From contig OZ038422.1 in NCBI GenBank assembly GCA_964036155.1, forward strand, positions 6,347,201-6,411,200: DNA of 64,000 nucleotides, in the 5' to 3' direction. The position numbers and the translations under genes are program-made. The notes under the pieces were generated by a model that saw nothing but the letters and a program-made list of their open reading frames with translations, was not told the DNA's origin and did not search any database. Numbering within the stretch: the first letter of the stretch is position 1; every line of letters starts with the position of its first letter. Shown one piece after another: positions 12,301 through 24,236 of the stretch. The stretch is from Diploscapter coronatus. Taxonomy: Eukaryota; Nematoda; Chromadorea; Rhabditida; Rhabditidae.

Positions 12301-13531
12301 AATAATTCCGGATTTGACATTTGTTTGTTTTGTGGCGTTTCAAGATTTGCCGCTTCGGTTGCATTTCGGGCTCATTAGGGGAAGTGCTCCAAAGAAGAGC
12401 TGGGGTCGGAAATGAGCTTGGAGCTGAGAGCTGAAAATGGAAGGAGAGAGTCAAGTTGGCTGTAGCTCTGATTATACTCGGATCCCCTCTGCTCCTTCAT
12501 CCTTTCATTTGCCTGCTATTCCCTGCTCCTCTGCAGACCTTCATTCTTCCCACTCCTTTCTCATCCACCGTCACAAGCTTTCTGCTTCATTTCCCGTTTT
12601 CCCATTCCTCATCTCATCAAAAATTCCTTCTACCGAAAGTTGGTTTTTTGTTTTTTGGTAATTGCAAATCCACATCATCAAACATTTCTAATTTCGATTT
12701 AATTTACGATCAAATTGTCAATTTTCGATTGGATTTCCTGGTTTATACTCGTCGTAAACTGACTGGGAATAATCGCGGATTCTGAGCTGCTAGCCTCGCT
12801 CGAAGAACGCGTTCTAATGCAATTATTTTAGCGAAAAATGGTCCGCGGTTATTGCACATGACATATCTTTCCAAACATTTCAAACTCTTTCAAGGAATTT
12901 CTCAACAACGTTCCTAATTTAGTTTATACATGAACATTATTATGAGCACTGAGATTAAATCGAATTCTCTAATCTTTGCTTCAAATGTTCTAGGGCTTCA
13001 CAGGTCTCCTAAAAATTACAACCTATCTAATCCAATTCTTTTATTTATAGTACTTTTTCAGGCCTAACTAGAAAATAGTTATAAAAGGATTGTTCTTCAA
13101 AATCCGAGATTGAATGGCTATTCTCTCATTGGAAGAAGTGTATTTTTATTTCCTGCTTGATTTCTCTCTCAATAGCTTGCACATTTCCTTCGTCGGTACT
13201 ACAATTTCGATGAAGTCCCATTTCTAGATACCAACTTTCTATCATGTCAAATATACAATTTCTACTTTCAACGTTCATTTTCCAATTAAAAATTCTGTCT
13301 CCTTTCCATTTCTTTTCTGTCTGATTTCATTTCGCTCTTCCAGATGTGTCATTTTCAGCCGAAGACGTAAATTTGTTTGCGATTTCCACGATAAATATTT
13401 TCCCTCTTTTTCATATTGCAAATTGCGGTTTTTTTTCATTTCATTTGTTCCAGATACGAGACCAGAAGAAATCAGCTGGAAATCGAGAAAATCGACTGAA
13501 GGAGACTGGAAAGGCAAGAGAAGGTTGGAGA
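9358..13531. other. Intergenic, no convincing gene
   Basis: About 4.2 kb between divergent genes: the unknown minus-strand gene and the small plus-strand membrane protein. Pyrimidine-rich tracts at 10550-10750, 11830-11900 and 12480-12620 resemble nematode promoter-proximal DNA. A poly-T run lies at 12190-12206. Open frames are short and of low complexity, and no chain of exons could be built. A good acceptor (TTGTTCCAG, ending at 13453) just upstream of the next gene may be an SL trans-splice site or an internal 3' splice site. Confidence 0.4.
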
Positions 13532-14880
13532 ATGGCAGCGGAAGCCGCCAATAAGGCCGTTCAGGAACTCAAACTTAACGTGTCTAATTTTTATCAGGTA
13601 AAATATGTCACACCAATATAATTTATTGCTAAATACAAAATAGAAATCATTCGGTGAATTTATGTTCGTCTTTTTCCTAGACTATCGTGGTAATAATTAT
13701 CCTTTGAAAAATGAAATTAAAAAATATAAATGGATATGCTTTCAAAACGCAATTTTAAGCATAATTTGTTATTCAAATTAAATAAAAATAAGATATAATT
13801 TATCTTAAACCAGATATGCAATTACATTGCATGCATAAAAACTGACGATCAGAAAAATTCAAACTTAGAAAAAAAATCACTCTATTTCAGGATGAAGAAT
13901 CTCGGGGGTTGATAATGGCAGAAGAAGCTGCGGCGGCATTCAGTTGTACGGATGACGATATCGATTATTTCAACAACAATGAAAAAATCTATGAGGTAGG
14001 AAATATCATTTGAATAATAGCGATAGAAATTTATGTTCCGTTATCGCTTTTGGAACAATTTTCTGAACAAATAATTGCATTAGTAATGAATAAATTATTA
14101 TTTGTGCCAATTTTCAGTGCTTCATTGGCAAACGATTATTTCGATTGTCCCGATCTTCCCTATTAGCTATTGCGTTGTTCTTCACATTGGCAGTAGCTAT
14201 TTTAATGATTATGATAGTATTATTGTGCACATTCATTACACTATCTGCAGCTACTACTGTGAGTTTTCTGTTTACAATGCTCAAATAGCAGGATCTAAGG
14301 GTATTTTGTAGTCGGAAAGTTATCATAGTCATTCTCACTGAAGTTAAAGATGTCATTATTTATTATCAAAAATCTCAGTTTGTCGAAGAATAGTGGATCA
14401 AAACATGAAAGCGGTACCAAAATATCTTAAGTGAGAATTAGTGCGTTGTTTGAAGCAGGACTGCCCACAGGTAAGATACAGGAACAGAATCTTTTCTTAA
14501 CTACGGAAAAAGACAGGTAACAGAGACGAAAATTTCGAATTCAATATAGGTACAGGTACGATTTTTCAATACCTGTGGATAGTCCTGGTTTGAAGTCAAG
14601 ATAGAGAAAACTCCAAAGTTCATGAATTGGTTTTATACACCAAATTAAAAATAATATAATTCACATAGCATTTTATAACAGTGCATCATTTACTTGTCTC
14701 AATTGATCGGTCTATGGTGATAACAAGAAAGTAGAATTTTAGGACGAAGATGACCTGATTCCGAACGACGAAATTATGGGAGTGATCAATTGGCTGCATT
14801 ATCCCGTGGGCGATATGGCTTTTAGGCGATTCAACCGAACGCACTCGGCCATGCCCGCGACTGTCGAACCGCATTTGTAA
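13532..14880 (+). CDS. Small single-pass membrane protein, two alternative 3' ends
   Basis: Exons 13532-13597, 13891-13995, 14118-14258 and 14743-14880 are all phase 0 and give 149 residues ending in TAA. Residues 1-57 are acidic and Ala-rich (MAAEAANKAVQELKLN; IMAEEAAAAFSC). A basic run GKRLFRLSR (about 61-69) precedes one strong TM helix (about 71-97, ALFFTLAVAILMIMIVLL). The charge pattern predicts the N-terminus inside and the C-terminus outside. The tail contains DEDDLIPNDEIMGVINWLHY. An alternative last exon (14312-14341, also phase 0) would replace this tail with SESYHSHSH and a stop. The frame stays open from 13454 to the ATG, so translation could start further upstream; I chose the first ATG after the acceptor at 13453. 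AATAAA at 15049-15054 may be the polyadenylation signal. No family recognised. Confidence 0.65.
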
Positions 14881-17071
14881 ATCAATCCTGCTCTTCAATC
14901 TCTGGAATATCTTTGCCAAATCTCAGTATTGACTGTGAAATGCTGTACCAATTTCAGCACTTCATGATCACCTGTTCAATATGTCAGTAACAAAAATATG
15001 GGTATTTTCGAATTTTTACAATTCGTATCAGATATAATTCATAATGTAAATAAAGTTTTATATTGAGCTGTTTAGTGGGTAAAAATTCCATCGCTCACGT
15101 CAAACGACTAAATTTGTTGAAAAGTTCTTCTTTTTTCATCGCTTCAAGAAACGAATTATAGTTGATCATCGAGCACAGTTTATAACGAGAGATTTTCACA
15201 GATGTCGATTTTTGAAATTTCAAAATGTGTGCAATTTGAGTGGAAGATCATCAACCACGAGCTCGTCAAGCTTTATCTCCTCCATCTGCTTTTCGCCCTG
15301 CTCATAGGGGATTTGGACAATTGTTCGGCAACACCTCTGCCCCTTGTTATTTCTTTGCTTTTCACTGATTTCTCTGCTTCTTTACCTCTTTGTCTTTCAA
15401 CATATTTATTTTCTTTGTCCATTTTTCTCAGTATCCGAAAGGCTATCGGCAGGCCGAAAATAAGAAGGTCCGCACAGAATTTCTCGAATCCAAGTAGTTT
15501 TTCGGGTAGGTTTAGAACTGATTTTCGAGACCTCATTTCGGAACTTTGAGCTTCAATGAATTTTTGAGTGACTTCCGTCGAATTTCTATCTTGCTTGATA
15601 CCTCATTTTCGTATCCTGATAATTTGATCCGATTATCGACTTCGATTTCTTCCAAAAGACTGCTGGAAAAAATGATTCAGTTTCTGTGGATGATCTATCT
15701 CAATCACTCAACAGTTTGAACGACAACTGTTTGCCCATTACAAATTATCAATTCATTCGTCAACTCAGACTCGATACGTTTGTAAATATCCTAGACCCCT
15801 TCACTAATTTGAGAATTCATATTTTATTGCGAAAATTATCAACAATTTATAGGTGCGAAAAATTTGAGAGAACAGGCTCGCCAAGATATTAGAAGGTATC
15901 ATAGAAAATTTTGTCTTAATTAAAAAAATTACGATTATCTTCAAGAGTATAAATTAATTGCAGAGAAAATATAGTTCAGAAATGAAGATTTTGAGTTATT
16001 TATGGCTGAATTGATTAAAATCACTGGATAATCTTGGGTATATGAATTCTAATTTCATGAATTCATGCTTTACGATCAAGATAACGAGTTTTAAATCCTG
16101 AATTTCATCTTCATAGTTTTTCAAATCTTCTGAAATAAATTTTTATCATTTTCAGTTCTCTTGCTAAAAAGAATTCACTAATGTTTTTCCCTAATCTTTG
16201 TTGATCATCGACCTTTAAAATAATTTTATTGATGAGCCACTCCATAATAATCGCTTTGTAAATTCTCAAATCCCAATCACTTCTCTGGGTATTGACTGCC
16301 AGTTAGTGCAAATATTTTGCATCACTCGTCTATTTTCTGTTCCTCTCTTCATCTGCTTTTCCCATTTCATCTACCTAAGCGGAAAACAACGTGAAGTGGT
16401 CGGCCTAAGGCCTTATGAACAGAGCTTCTGCCTATTGAGGACTGTGAAAATTCGGCTGAAAATGCTAATAACACTCTAGCGGATATCCAATAACACGTCA
16501 AAATAGACGTGAGAACTACATTGAATTATCTCGAATTGGGTTTCAATATGCTCCATCTTCATTGTTCTTTGGCTCTGCGTCCCTTCCCTGGGGGCCATTC
16601 GAGAATTCATAAGGTTCTTCAGAAGTAGATCTGCAACAACTAATCCCTTCTCTCGGGAGATATCTCTGGTTGTCTGGTGCTCTAGCACTTTGCAGAGAGG
16701 GAGGGAAGGAGAGGGAATGAAAGATGAGAGGGAAAGCCTTTGGGAGTAGAGAGAGGGAGCGAGACAACAAGAAGCAGAGACCTCACTTACTTCTTCTTTT
16801 TCTCTTCCTCATTTTTCCTTTTCTATTCTCGTTGCATTTCGTATTCTCGTATTCAGTGGGCTTTTCCTGTTTATAGGAACATTTGCATTTGACCAAAACA
16901 GGAAACTTTGCTCTCGCCTTCCTTTTCTGCTCCAATTAACTCCCTCAATTCAGCCATTCATTGGCTATGAGCTATTTCCCTCGAGAGCTCTATAATTTTG
17001 ACTAATTTCCCTATCAGCTGGAGAATTCTGCTATTGCATCATTTCGTATTGCTGCTTCTTTGTTTGGACAG

Positions 17072-17181
17072 AGCACTTCATCGAACGAGGAACTGACTAC
17101 CTCATTGAGTCATTCGGCCGTGAAGCAAGGAAGTTACTGATTGCAGACATAATTCGCAATGAGTACAAAAGCACACCACAA
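17072..17181 (+). CDS. Orphan candidate exon
   Basis: Acceptor TTTGTTTGGACAG and donor GTAAGT bound a 110-bp open piece that reads protein-like, with GTDYLIESFGREARKLLIA in the middle and NEYKSTPQ at the end. Entry phase is 1 and exit phase is 0. I found no credible upstream exon with a start codon and no downstream partner within the next kilobases. It may belong to a gene with very long introns, be a relic, or be chance. No family recognised. Confidence 0.3.
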
Positions 17182-19802
17182 GTAAGTTGATAACACTACA
17201 ATTTCCGAGAAATGAGATTTCCCTTTATGCCTTAGCTATTTGATTTCACGGAGATTGTTAATTGTCTATTTTCTAAGAATCTTTTACTATTTATCAGCTC
17301 GCATTTGTCAAATCCGCAAGGAAGTAAATTGATTACTTTATTTTTTTGGAATCGATCTAGAACCATTCATTTCCGCGAAGATTTTTCTTCATGAATTCTA
17401 AAATTTCAAACGTAAAGTTTTGAGAACTCGTTATTACTTTTACCAGAACAATAATTTGCTTCGCAAGTTATGTGATCCGATTCAGTTTCAGCAGAATTGC
17501 ATATATTAGCTCTCTCAAGACGCATGCCAGCTTCTTCCTAATTGAAAGTTAATGCATTTTTAACTGGTTAAGCGCTAAAATCCATCGTTTACCTATTTTC
17601 CCAGCGCAATATCATTTTCGGGACCAATCCACTGTCTCAAATTTGGTCAATCATTTGCCATTCAACTAAAACGAATTGTTTCGAGTTAATTCGCTCTTTG
17701 AGTTATGAGATCTTCCAAGTCTCATTTCCTTGAAACTCTCTAAACCGGCTCTTCAAAATTTACAACGCTAATTCTTTCCAGCTTAATGCGCTCCTTCTTA
17801 ATTTAATTTCTTTAATAGTGCAACGAAACTACACTGCTTCTCTAAGTTCTATCAGTTTATCGTGAAGAGTATCAATCGCGAAAGGTCGATACTCGGTCAT
17901 TTGGCACACATCTTTCAGCCATTACTCTGACTCTGCCCCGTTCTTCTCCGATATCAGTTTTTCTTGCTCCTTGCTCCTTGCTTTTTCCCTGTTTTACACC
18001 ACCAACTGTCACAGCACAAGTCTTTAATTTACCCTTCGATCCAATTAAATTATAAGTTACATTTCATAGTCCATTTTAAATCTGAAACTTTTTGGGCTAA
18101 ATCTAATTTTTATTCCCAAAAAAGTTATTTGCGAATAATATAATAGCGTTTTCATTTGAAGTAATACTGTGATAAATATTATCGGGCGTGCATTTTGATA
18201 ATTCTCGAAAATACTCTGAGAAATAACGGAGCTATTATTCAGTCATTCTTACTTCTCCTAAGTTCTTCGAAGGAAACAATTAGACTCGTCTAATTTGATT
18301 TACAACAATTACCAAAATTCAGAGCTTATAAAATAAAAGTCATACAAATCAATAATCACTAAAGTTTTCGAATTCGTTAGGATAAAAATGGATTTCGATA
18401 AAAAAAATTTTCCAATTTTGATCTTGAAGTTTACATTTTCATAATTTCAAAAAAAAGACTCTAATCTAGATATCGTTCTCTATGTGTTTGGCTTCTTGAA
18501 AACTTCTCCGAAAAATTTTATCATTAATTCTGCTAGTTGTGAATCAAATTTTCGAAGGTAATCGCAAAAGCTGAAAACAATAAACAGCATATCTGATTAC
18601 AGATTTTTTGCGCAGTTGTGTTTCAATCTCACTTTGAAACTATTTGCAGCGAAAATTAAAAGACCTTTGGGTGAAATTATTTTTTTATCCCTATGATCCG
18701 ATAATTTTCCGAATACAGTTTTAATTTATTAAATTCCATACAGTTAACGGTTCAATAAGCACGATATTTATTTACTTTAATTACAAATGTCCTTTTCCAC
18801 TTTTTCAAGCGTAAGTTGTGAAAATCAATTTGCCACGATGAAGTAAAATTGAGATGTAATTACTAAACGCGTGACAATTTTGATGAATTTTCGATGCAAT
18901 TTTCACTCAGGAGTTGCAGTGAAAATGAGCGTAAAACAGCGGCGAAGAAGAGGGAAAAGTAATGTGGAGATACAAGAAATGCACTGCTAAACACGAAATC
19001 GAATATGCACAAAGTCAGATGAAAAAGGCAGAAGCATCAAAAAGCCAGACAGGAGAATTCTCTCGAAACAACCACGAGCCGACAGAGCTGACGGCTGTTA
19101 CTTTGTTACTAGAATCTGAATGTCGCTTATCCATTGTTCCATGTATAATTTTTGAGAAGTTTATCTCGCCACTTTTTACAGTAAGAACTTCTCAAATTCC
19201 TATGAAAACGTATTAAATGACTCGCTTATTTTGCATGTGTAGTTGATACCCCGATAAACTTTATCTTGTCTGCAATTTACAATTTGACAAACTTCGATAA
19301 ACTCTGTTCTGGCGAACTTCAATTTTATATCTCATACTGAAATTATTCTTGATTGATTGAGGATCCCTGAACATATCTTGTGCACACGAAGCCACTCTTT
19401 GGTATATGATTTTAGACGCAAAATATTACAAACAATGATAATTCTAAACACTTTGACCTATTTCACAACTCATAAGATTTTTACCAAATTGATAACCTTT
19501 ATTAAATTTTCTTTAGAAAAATTTTACAATTTTGCGACAGTATGATAAATCTATTTCTGAAAATCTTCGAAAAAAGATCGGAAGATCGTTCTTTAACTTC
19601 ATGAACACGTGCAGTTAGGGTAGTGTTTCACGAACAAACTTCTCGAATTCATTGAAGCAAAATATTAGGTTTCTTGAAGAAGTCTTTCCAGTGTTCCTAA
19701 ATCTGCAGGAAAAACTTCCTCAGAAACGAATACAACTGCGATTTCTTTGAGTTAATCGATAGCGGACGGAGAAGCATATTCATTCGGTTGCACTGCCCAT
19801 TG

Positions 19803-19945
19803 CTAGAGCTGAAGGGTGAACAGATTTTCTGATAATTGATTATTGATTCGCTTTACAAGTTCCACTAAATTTGATATAGGCCATGCCTTGGCGCGGATAT
19901 TCGCTTCATTCAACTTCAGCAAATACTGGGATACGCAGGTATAAA
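19803..19945 (-). CDS. Orphan candidate terminal exon
   Basis: On the minus strand, a CCCAG acceptor is followed by an open frame of about 40 codons to TAG. It reads helical and protein-like (KLNEANIRAKAWPISNL, then VELVKRINNQL). No upstream exon could be attached with confidence, and no family is recognised. Confidence 0.22.
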
Positions 19946-21356
19946 CGATGAATTTGCATAATAACTGGTCTTTTTCTTGTTTTATAAAAAATATCCGTTC
20001 GTTTCGATTAATAAACAAAGCTTGAATTTCTTAAATTCTAAACTTCAAGAAAAATGACTCCAATGATCTGAAATTTAGTTTGTAAAATTTCTTTTCCAAT
20101 TAGGTATGAAACTAAAATTCGAAGTTTACTTCTTAACTTTATGAAGAGGATGTTTATTTTTAACTCTAAACTCTATCTTTTCCATCCATATAACGATTTT
20201 CCTGCCTATCGATCGAGAATTTACGAATTAGTCTAGGATTCAAAGTTTGAACCATCGTGTAGTCTCAGTGTTCGAAGCTTTTTATCTCATTTCAAGATGA
20301 TCTCTAATCTTTTCTACAAGACTACAAGATTTTGTTTTGTAAGCTATGCATTTGTTATCTTAAATTTTCCTAAAGCTATTATTATCATAAACAAACAGGG
20401 AATGTGATGAATAACGCCAATTTTCGAGAAAGACAAAGCGAATAGGAGAATTGATATGCCGTTTTTAGTAGGATCTACTTATTATAAAGCAATGATCAAA
20501 ACTTTATGTAGTTGATAGAAACGTCAAATCCATCAAAACTCTTGCTAGGGCATGTTCAGAAACGAATTAAAAAGTAGCATTAGTACTTCCGGAAATTAAA
20601 CGAACTTACTGATTCTTATTTCACTGCGATTCTATCCATCCGAAGGTGATTATCCGCTTAGAGGAAAAATCTCAGAAAATTTCAATGAGTTCTCGGTAAG
20701 AAGGAGAATTGCTTTGCATATTCCTACTTCACTTCAAAATATCCGCGATATACAAGTTGCTAGTTGTTGAAAGTTCTTACCTGGCTTGATGTGTTGGAGC
20801 ATATTAGATTTGCGGCATAAAGTGTTCTGCCTTTGATTGAATTATCCGTTCATTTTTGGTTAAAGTTATTTTAGACCTGACACTTTACGAGAATCATAAC
20901 TGATAATCGAATCTCAGCTATCAAACGACCAAACATACATTCTATTTAGAGTAACGATTTTTTTCAGAATAATGCTGTTTGAATTTTAGCGATCGCATTA
21001 ATGCATTTAGATCTCGTAATTTGTATCTAAAGAATCAATTCAAAGATTCAAACACTTCGGTCTATTGCAATATATCTAATTTAGAATATCACTAGGTATA
21101 TACAGATTCTGATTCAATTGTTTCAAATCATAATTGATTTAATCCTGCGCAACACTAGTTCTTTGTACAAATTTCATTTTTTTCATAAAATCGCATATCC
21201 ATGATTTCTTTAGACTTTGCTTTTGTCTTGCATCTAACAATTCTTCCAGGTTCGCTGGTTCCATTCCTTTATCCAAAGTGTGGATTCGATAAAATTCCCG
21301 CTTCCCTGAATTGTGCCACCTTCCCATTCTCCTTTTTCCCTTCCTTCCTCAAGGGA

Positions 21357-21375
21357 TCTCTCTCTCTCTCTCTCT
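21357..21375. repeat. CT dinucleotide microsatellite
   Basis: About nine uninterrupted CT units inside a CT-rich tract, about 335 bp upstream of the Clc-like start codon. This is common in nematode promoters. Confidence 0.85.
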
Positions 21376-21710
21376 TCCTTCTTCAACCATCACCACATGT
21401 GTTAATGGAGACTGCCTCAATTCAACTTGAGATATTCCAGCAAAAACTGAAAGCTGTCGGGAACAGTGTGAAAACATTCCATTCTAACCTTCAGTCACTA
21501 CCATTCTCTCTCACAACTGATCGTTAGTCTTCCCCTTCTCATAGTGAATTCTGACCGCTTCTGTTTTGTGGCAGCTGTCGATAATAATCTTTTGATTTCA
21601 GGAATAACTCGCAGAAGAAACGGGCAGGAAATCGGAAGGCACAGGGACTGGGCAAGCCGAGCAGCAAAGCGGATGGAGGTGGCAGATACGCAGAGGAGGC
21701 TGACGGAGAG

Positions 21711-24236
21711 ATGCAACTGATCGAGAAGGCTGTCGATCTGAGGGGATCTCAGGTACTCTTTGATGTGAAGGGAGAAGGGCTAGAGTCCAGGCAGTCAGAT
21801 CAGGACTAGAAGCAGCTCACGGATCTGCCAGAAGGCTATAAAAACGGCAATTCATCTAATGCGGGCTGTCACATCTCAACAGCTCAGCATCTTATCAGGC
21901 ATCAGCCAGTGTATCTTATTTCTTTCATATTCTCTCAACCTCCTCATCATTTTCCGAGCTATCTATTTCTCCGGCACTCTGAATAGCTTCAGCATTTCAG
22001 CAATAATCCTCCCGGACATCCTCATTTCTTTGTTTTCAACATTTCGAGAATTACATTAGCACGAATAGATTTCGCTTGTCTGATAAATCCCTTCCGTTCA
22101 ACTCTACAATAAAGAACTCTAAATTCATGCTCATTACACATTCATTGCGCATGTAAGATTCCCATCTTAAATTATATTATATTTTCATTCGAGATTGGCA
22201 TTTTTAGTGATGCTAAAAAGCGAAAAATGATATTTTCAGGGCAAACTTCTGATCTGACTGTTTGGATTCAGAAAAGAATATGCTAAACTTTATCTTTGAT
22301 GTAATAAGAACGAAAGACATTTGTTGGAAAAGAATAAACTCTGCGACTTTAGATCCTGAACATTGACTCGTATCAAGCGATAAAATGGCATCGACGGTTG
22401 ATGGCTGTCGCCACCGTTCTTGCATGGGTAATTTAAAATATTAATATGCAAATACGTCTATAAATATGAGCCTTTAATCTAATATTTTAGCAAGGATTTC
22501 TAAATTTGGATTATTAGCACATTTTTCTTCGCAAATTTCGTTCCTGGTTCGAATTATTTCAAAATTCATTTTTATCTTCGATCGTAAAACTCTAAGAATA
22601 CCTCAGTAACACTTCCCTGATAAATAGTATTTAGATTGGCTTTATAATCTACGTGGTAGCTGTTTTTATTCCGAAATGGGCTACAATTTCATTCCGCAAT
22701 ACAGAAGGCTTTGACGTGTCTGTCGATTTGGGTGTTTGGGGAGAGTGGAGGGGTATAAGCAGGCGGAAGGCTAAGCCCACGGGTAATTAGCGAGAAATTA
22801 ATTAGACGAATATTTACCATGATGATACCTAAAATTTAGTCGAATGGTTCGCTCATTTCCCTTCGCCTCCTGACAACGTTCTTAGGCTCAATATGCCTGA
22901 ATTGAATCGTGGGTTTCACCGTTTAGTAAATCGAAATTCACAAAACTGCATAAAATTCCATCACAGTTAAAAAAAAAATAACGATTTGAATTTTTCATCA
23001 TACGATATGTGGACATTCTCACATGAACAAGAAAAGTTAGGCTAGAATATGATAACTTCTTGAAAGTATTCAACATACCTGGAGAGTTTTTGCATGAAGA
23101 CAAACCCAGGTTTCTTCTGGAATTTTCTTCAGAGTGGCAGAACATCGGCAACCTGAAAGAGTAGTTGCAATAGTTGTGTATTGTTGCAGACGAAATAGTA
23201 TGTAGAAAGAAAATTCGCTGTAACAAACCTTATCCTATTTCACAAGCAACAATGTTACGATGCAAGGTCTTTTCCAAATAATCAAGAAGATTTTAGTCTG
23301 ACTTGAATGACAAGAGAAATTTATCACTGAAATTATTACCATTAAAATCGTTACGGTAACATGAGTTTTTCCCAATCTTCAGTGTAAAATTTCCGCATTT
23401 TTGCAGAAAAGATCAATTTCTTGCCCACTATAATTTTTGTTGACTGCAAAGGCGACAGAGTGACACTTGAGCCACTCTCCTTTGAAATTCAATATGCGAG
23501 TAGAAAATAAAGGTCACTTTGAAAATCAAGAAAAACATAAATAAGAAAACATTTAAAATATCTTCAAAAGGCACATTTTTATGATGAATACGGTATTTTT
23601 CAGATTACTACCGAGCCCAAGCAGTGATGTGTATAATCGCGATGGTGATCTTCCTCGGCACGAATCTGCTCGCCGTTTACACTTTCTTCCATCATCGATT
23701 CATTTACAAGCGATTGACCGCTGGACTTTACGTTATAATAGGTTTGTTAAATAATTTTGCTCTTCTTCTTCTTCTGTATGATGTTTGGAAAGATCAAGAA
23801 GGAGTTTCGATTCCAATTTTCCAAAACCCATTTTTCATGGAACTGCTAGTTAAGTTTAGAAATGGCAGGAAATATTATAGGGCTTATATTTAGCTATCAT
23901 CATATTCTGCAAGTCTAGATAGTTTAGGCTTCACGATATTCGTCTCAATAGAAGTTCTTACCAACAGTGTGAATGCTTGGAATAAAGAAGCTGCGGAGAA
24001 GTCGCTGACTGATGATTTTGACTACGAGAACCATCAGTCCATTGGAATCTCTACTCGATTAGCTCAGGTAGTGATTTACTGCTTATTAAAGCTTCGATAG
24101 ATAAATTTAGGCATCTATGGTGACAGCATTCATTGCTGCAATCATCTTTCTGCTCGGCTCTCACAAACAAAAGGGCGACAAGGCGGCCACTACAGATTTG
24201 GAGATTGAGGACAGACCAATTCACGTTGGACGATGA
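21711..24236 (+). CDS. Clc-like four-TM protein (claudin superfamily)
   Basis: Seven exons with matching phases: 21711-21752, 22353-22427, 22635-22782, 22840-22908, 23604-23741, 23928-24067 and 24111-24236. They give 245 residues and a complete gene. TM1 spans the second and third exons (about 29-52, ending FIIYVVAVFIPKW). The first extracellular loop carries VDLGVWGEWRG, the counterpart of the claudin GLW region but without the paired cysteines. HFPSPPDNVLRLNMPELN then leads to YYRAQAVM and TM2 (about 118-140). TM3 is at about 149-172 (GLYVIIGFTIFVSIEVL), an outer loop contains WNKEAAEKSLTDDFDYENH, and TM4 is at about 205-221. A short cytoplasmic tail ends IEDRPIHVGR. Length and layout fit the nematode Clc-like family (C. 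elegans clc genes), whose members are claudin relatives placed at cell junctions. Which paralogue this is cannot be told. Translation could begin earlier, since the frame is open back to an acceptor at 21600. AATAAA at 24264 lies 28 bp after the stop. Confidence 0.85.

Larger units (their letters stand above)
14881..21710. other. Long intergenic region with a few isolated candidate exons
   Basis: About 6.8 kb. After the AATAAA at 15049 I see AT-rich DNA. A CT-rich and GAGAGG-rich block (16330-16800) looks like promoter DNA. Three isolated exon-like pieces stand out, at 17072-17181 plus, 19803-19945 minus and around 20611-20696 plus (ending TCG before GTAAGA), but I could not join any of them into a gene. 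Near 21357-21375 there is a CT dinucleotide run. The remainder shows nothing. Confidence 0.35.

Noticed and set aside
15202..15549. Plus-strand open frame starting MSIFEISKC with hydrophobic stretches
   Set aside because: The start follows an acceptor-like TTTCACAG, but the product becomes a low-complexity Leu/Ser string. It overlaps an equally long antisense frame, and no family is recognised.
21607..21665. Similarity between the leader of the Clc-like gene and the leader of the small membrane protein gene (13454-13531)
   Set aside because: Both are purine-rich leaders sharing CAGAAGAAA and GGAAATCG. The match breaks quickly and is not convincing as homology.
22543..22556. GGTTCGAATTA resembling a tRNA B box
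   Set aside because: The closing CC of the T-arm is missing, and no A box or cloverleaf could be drawn around it.
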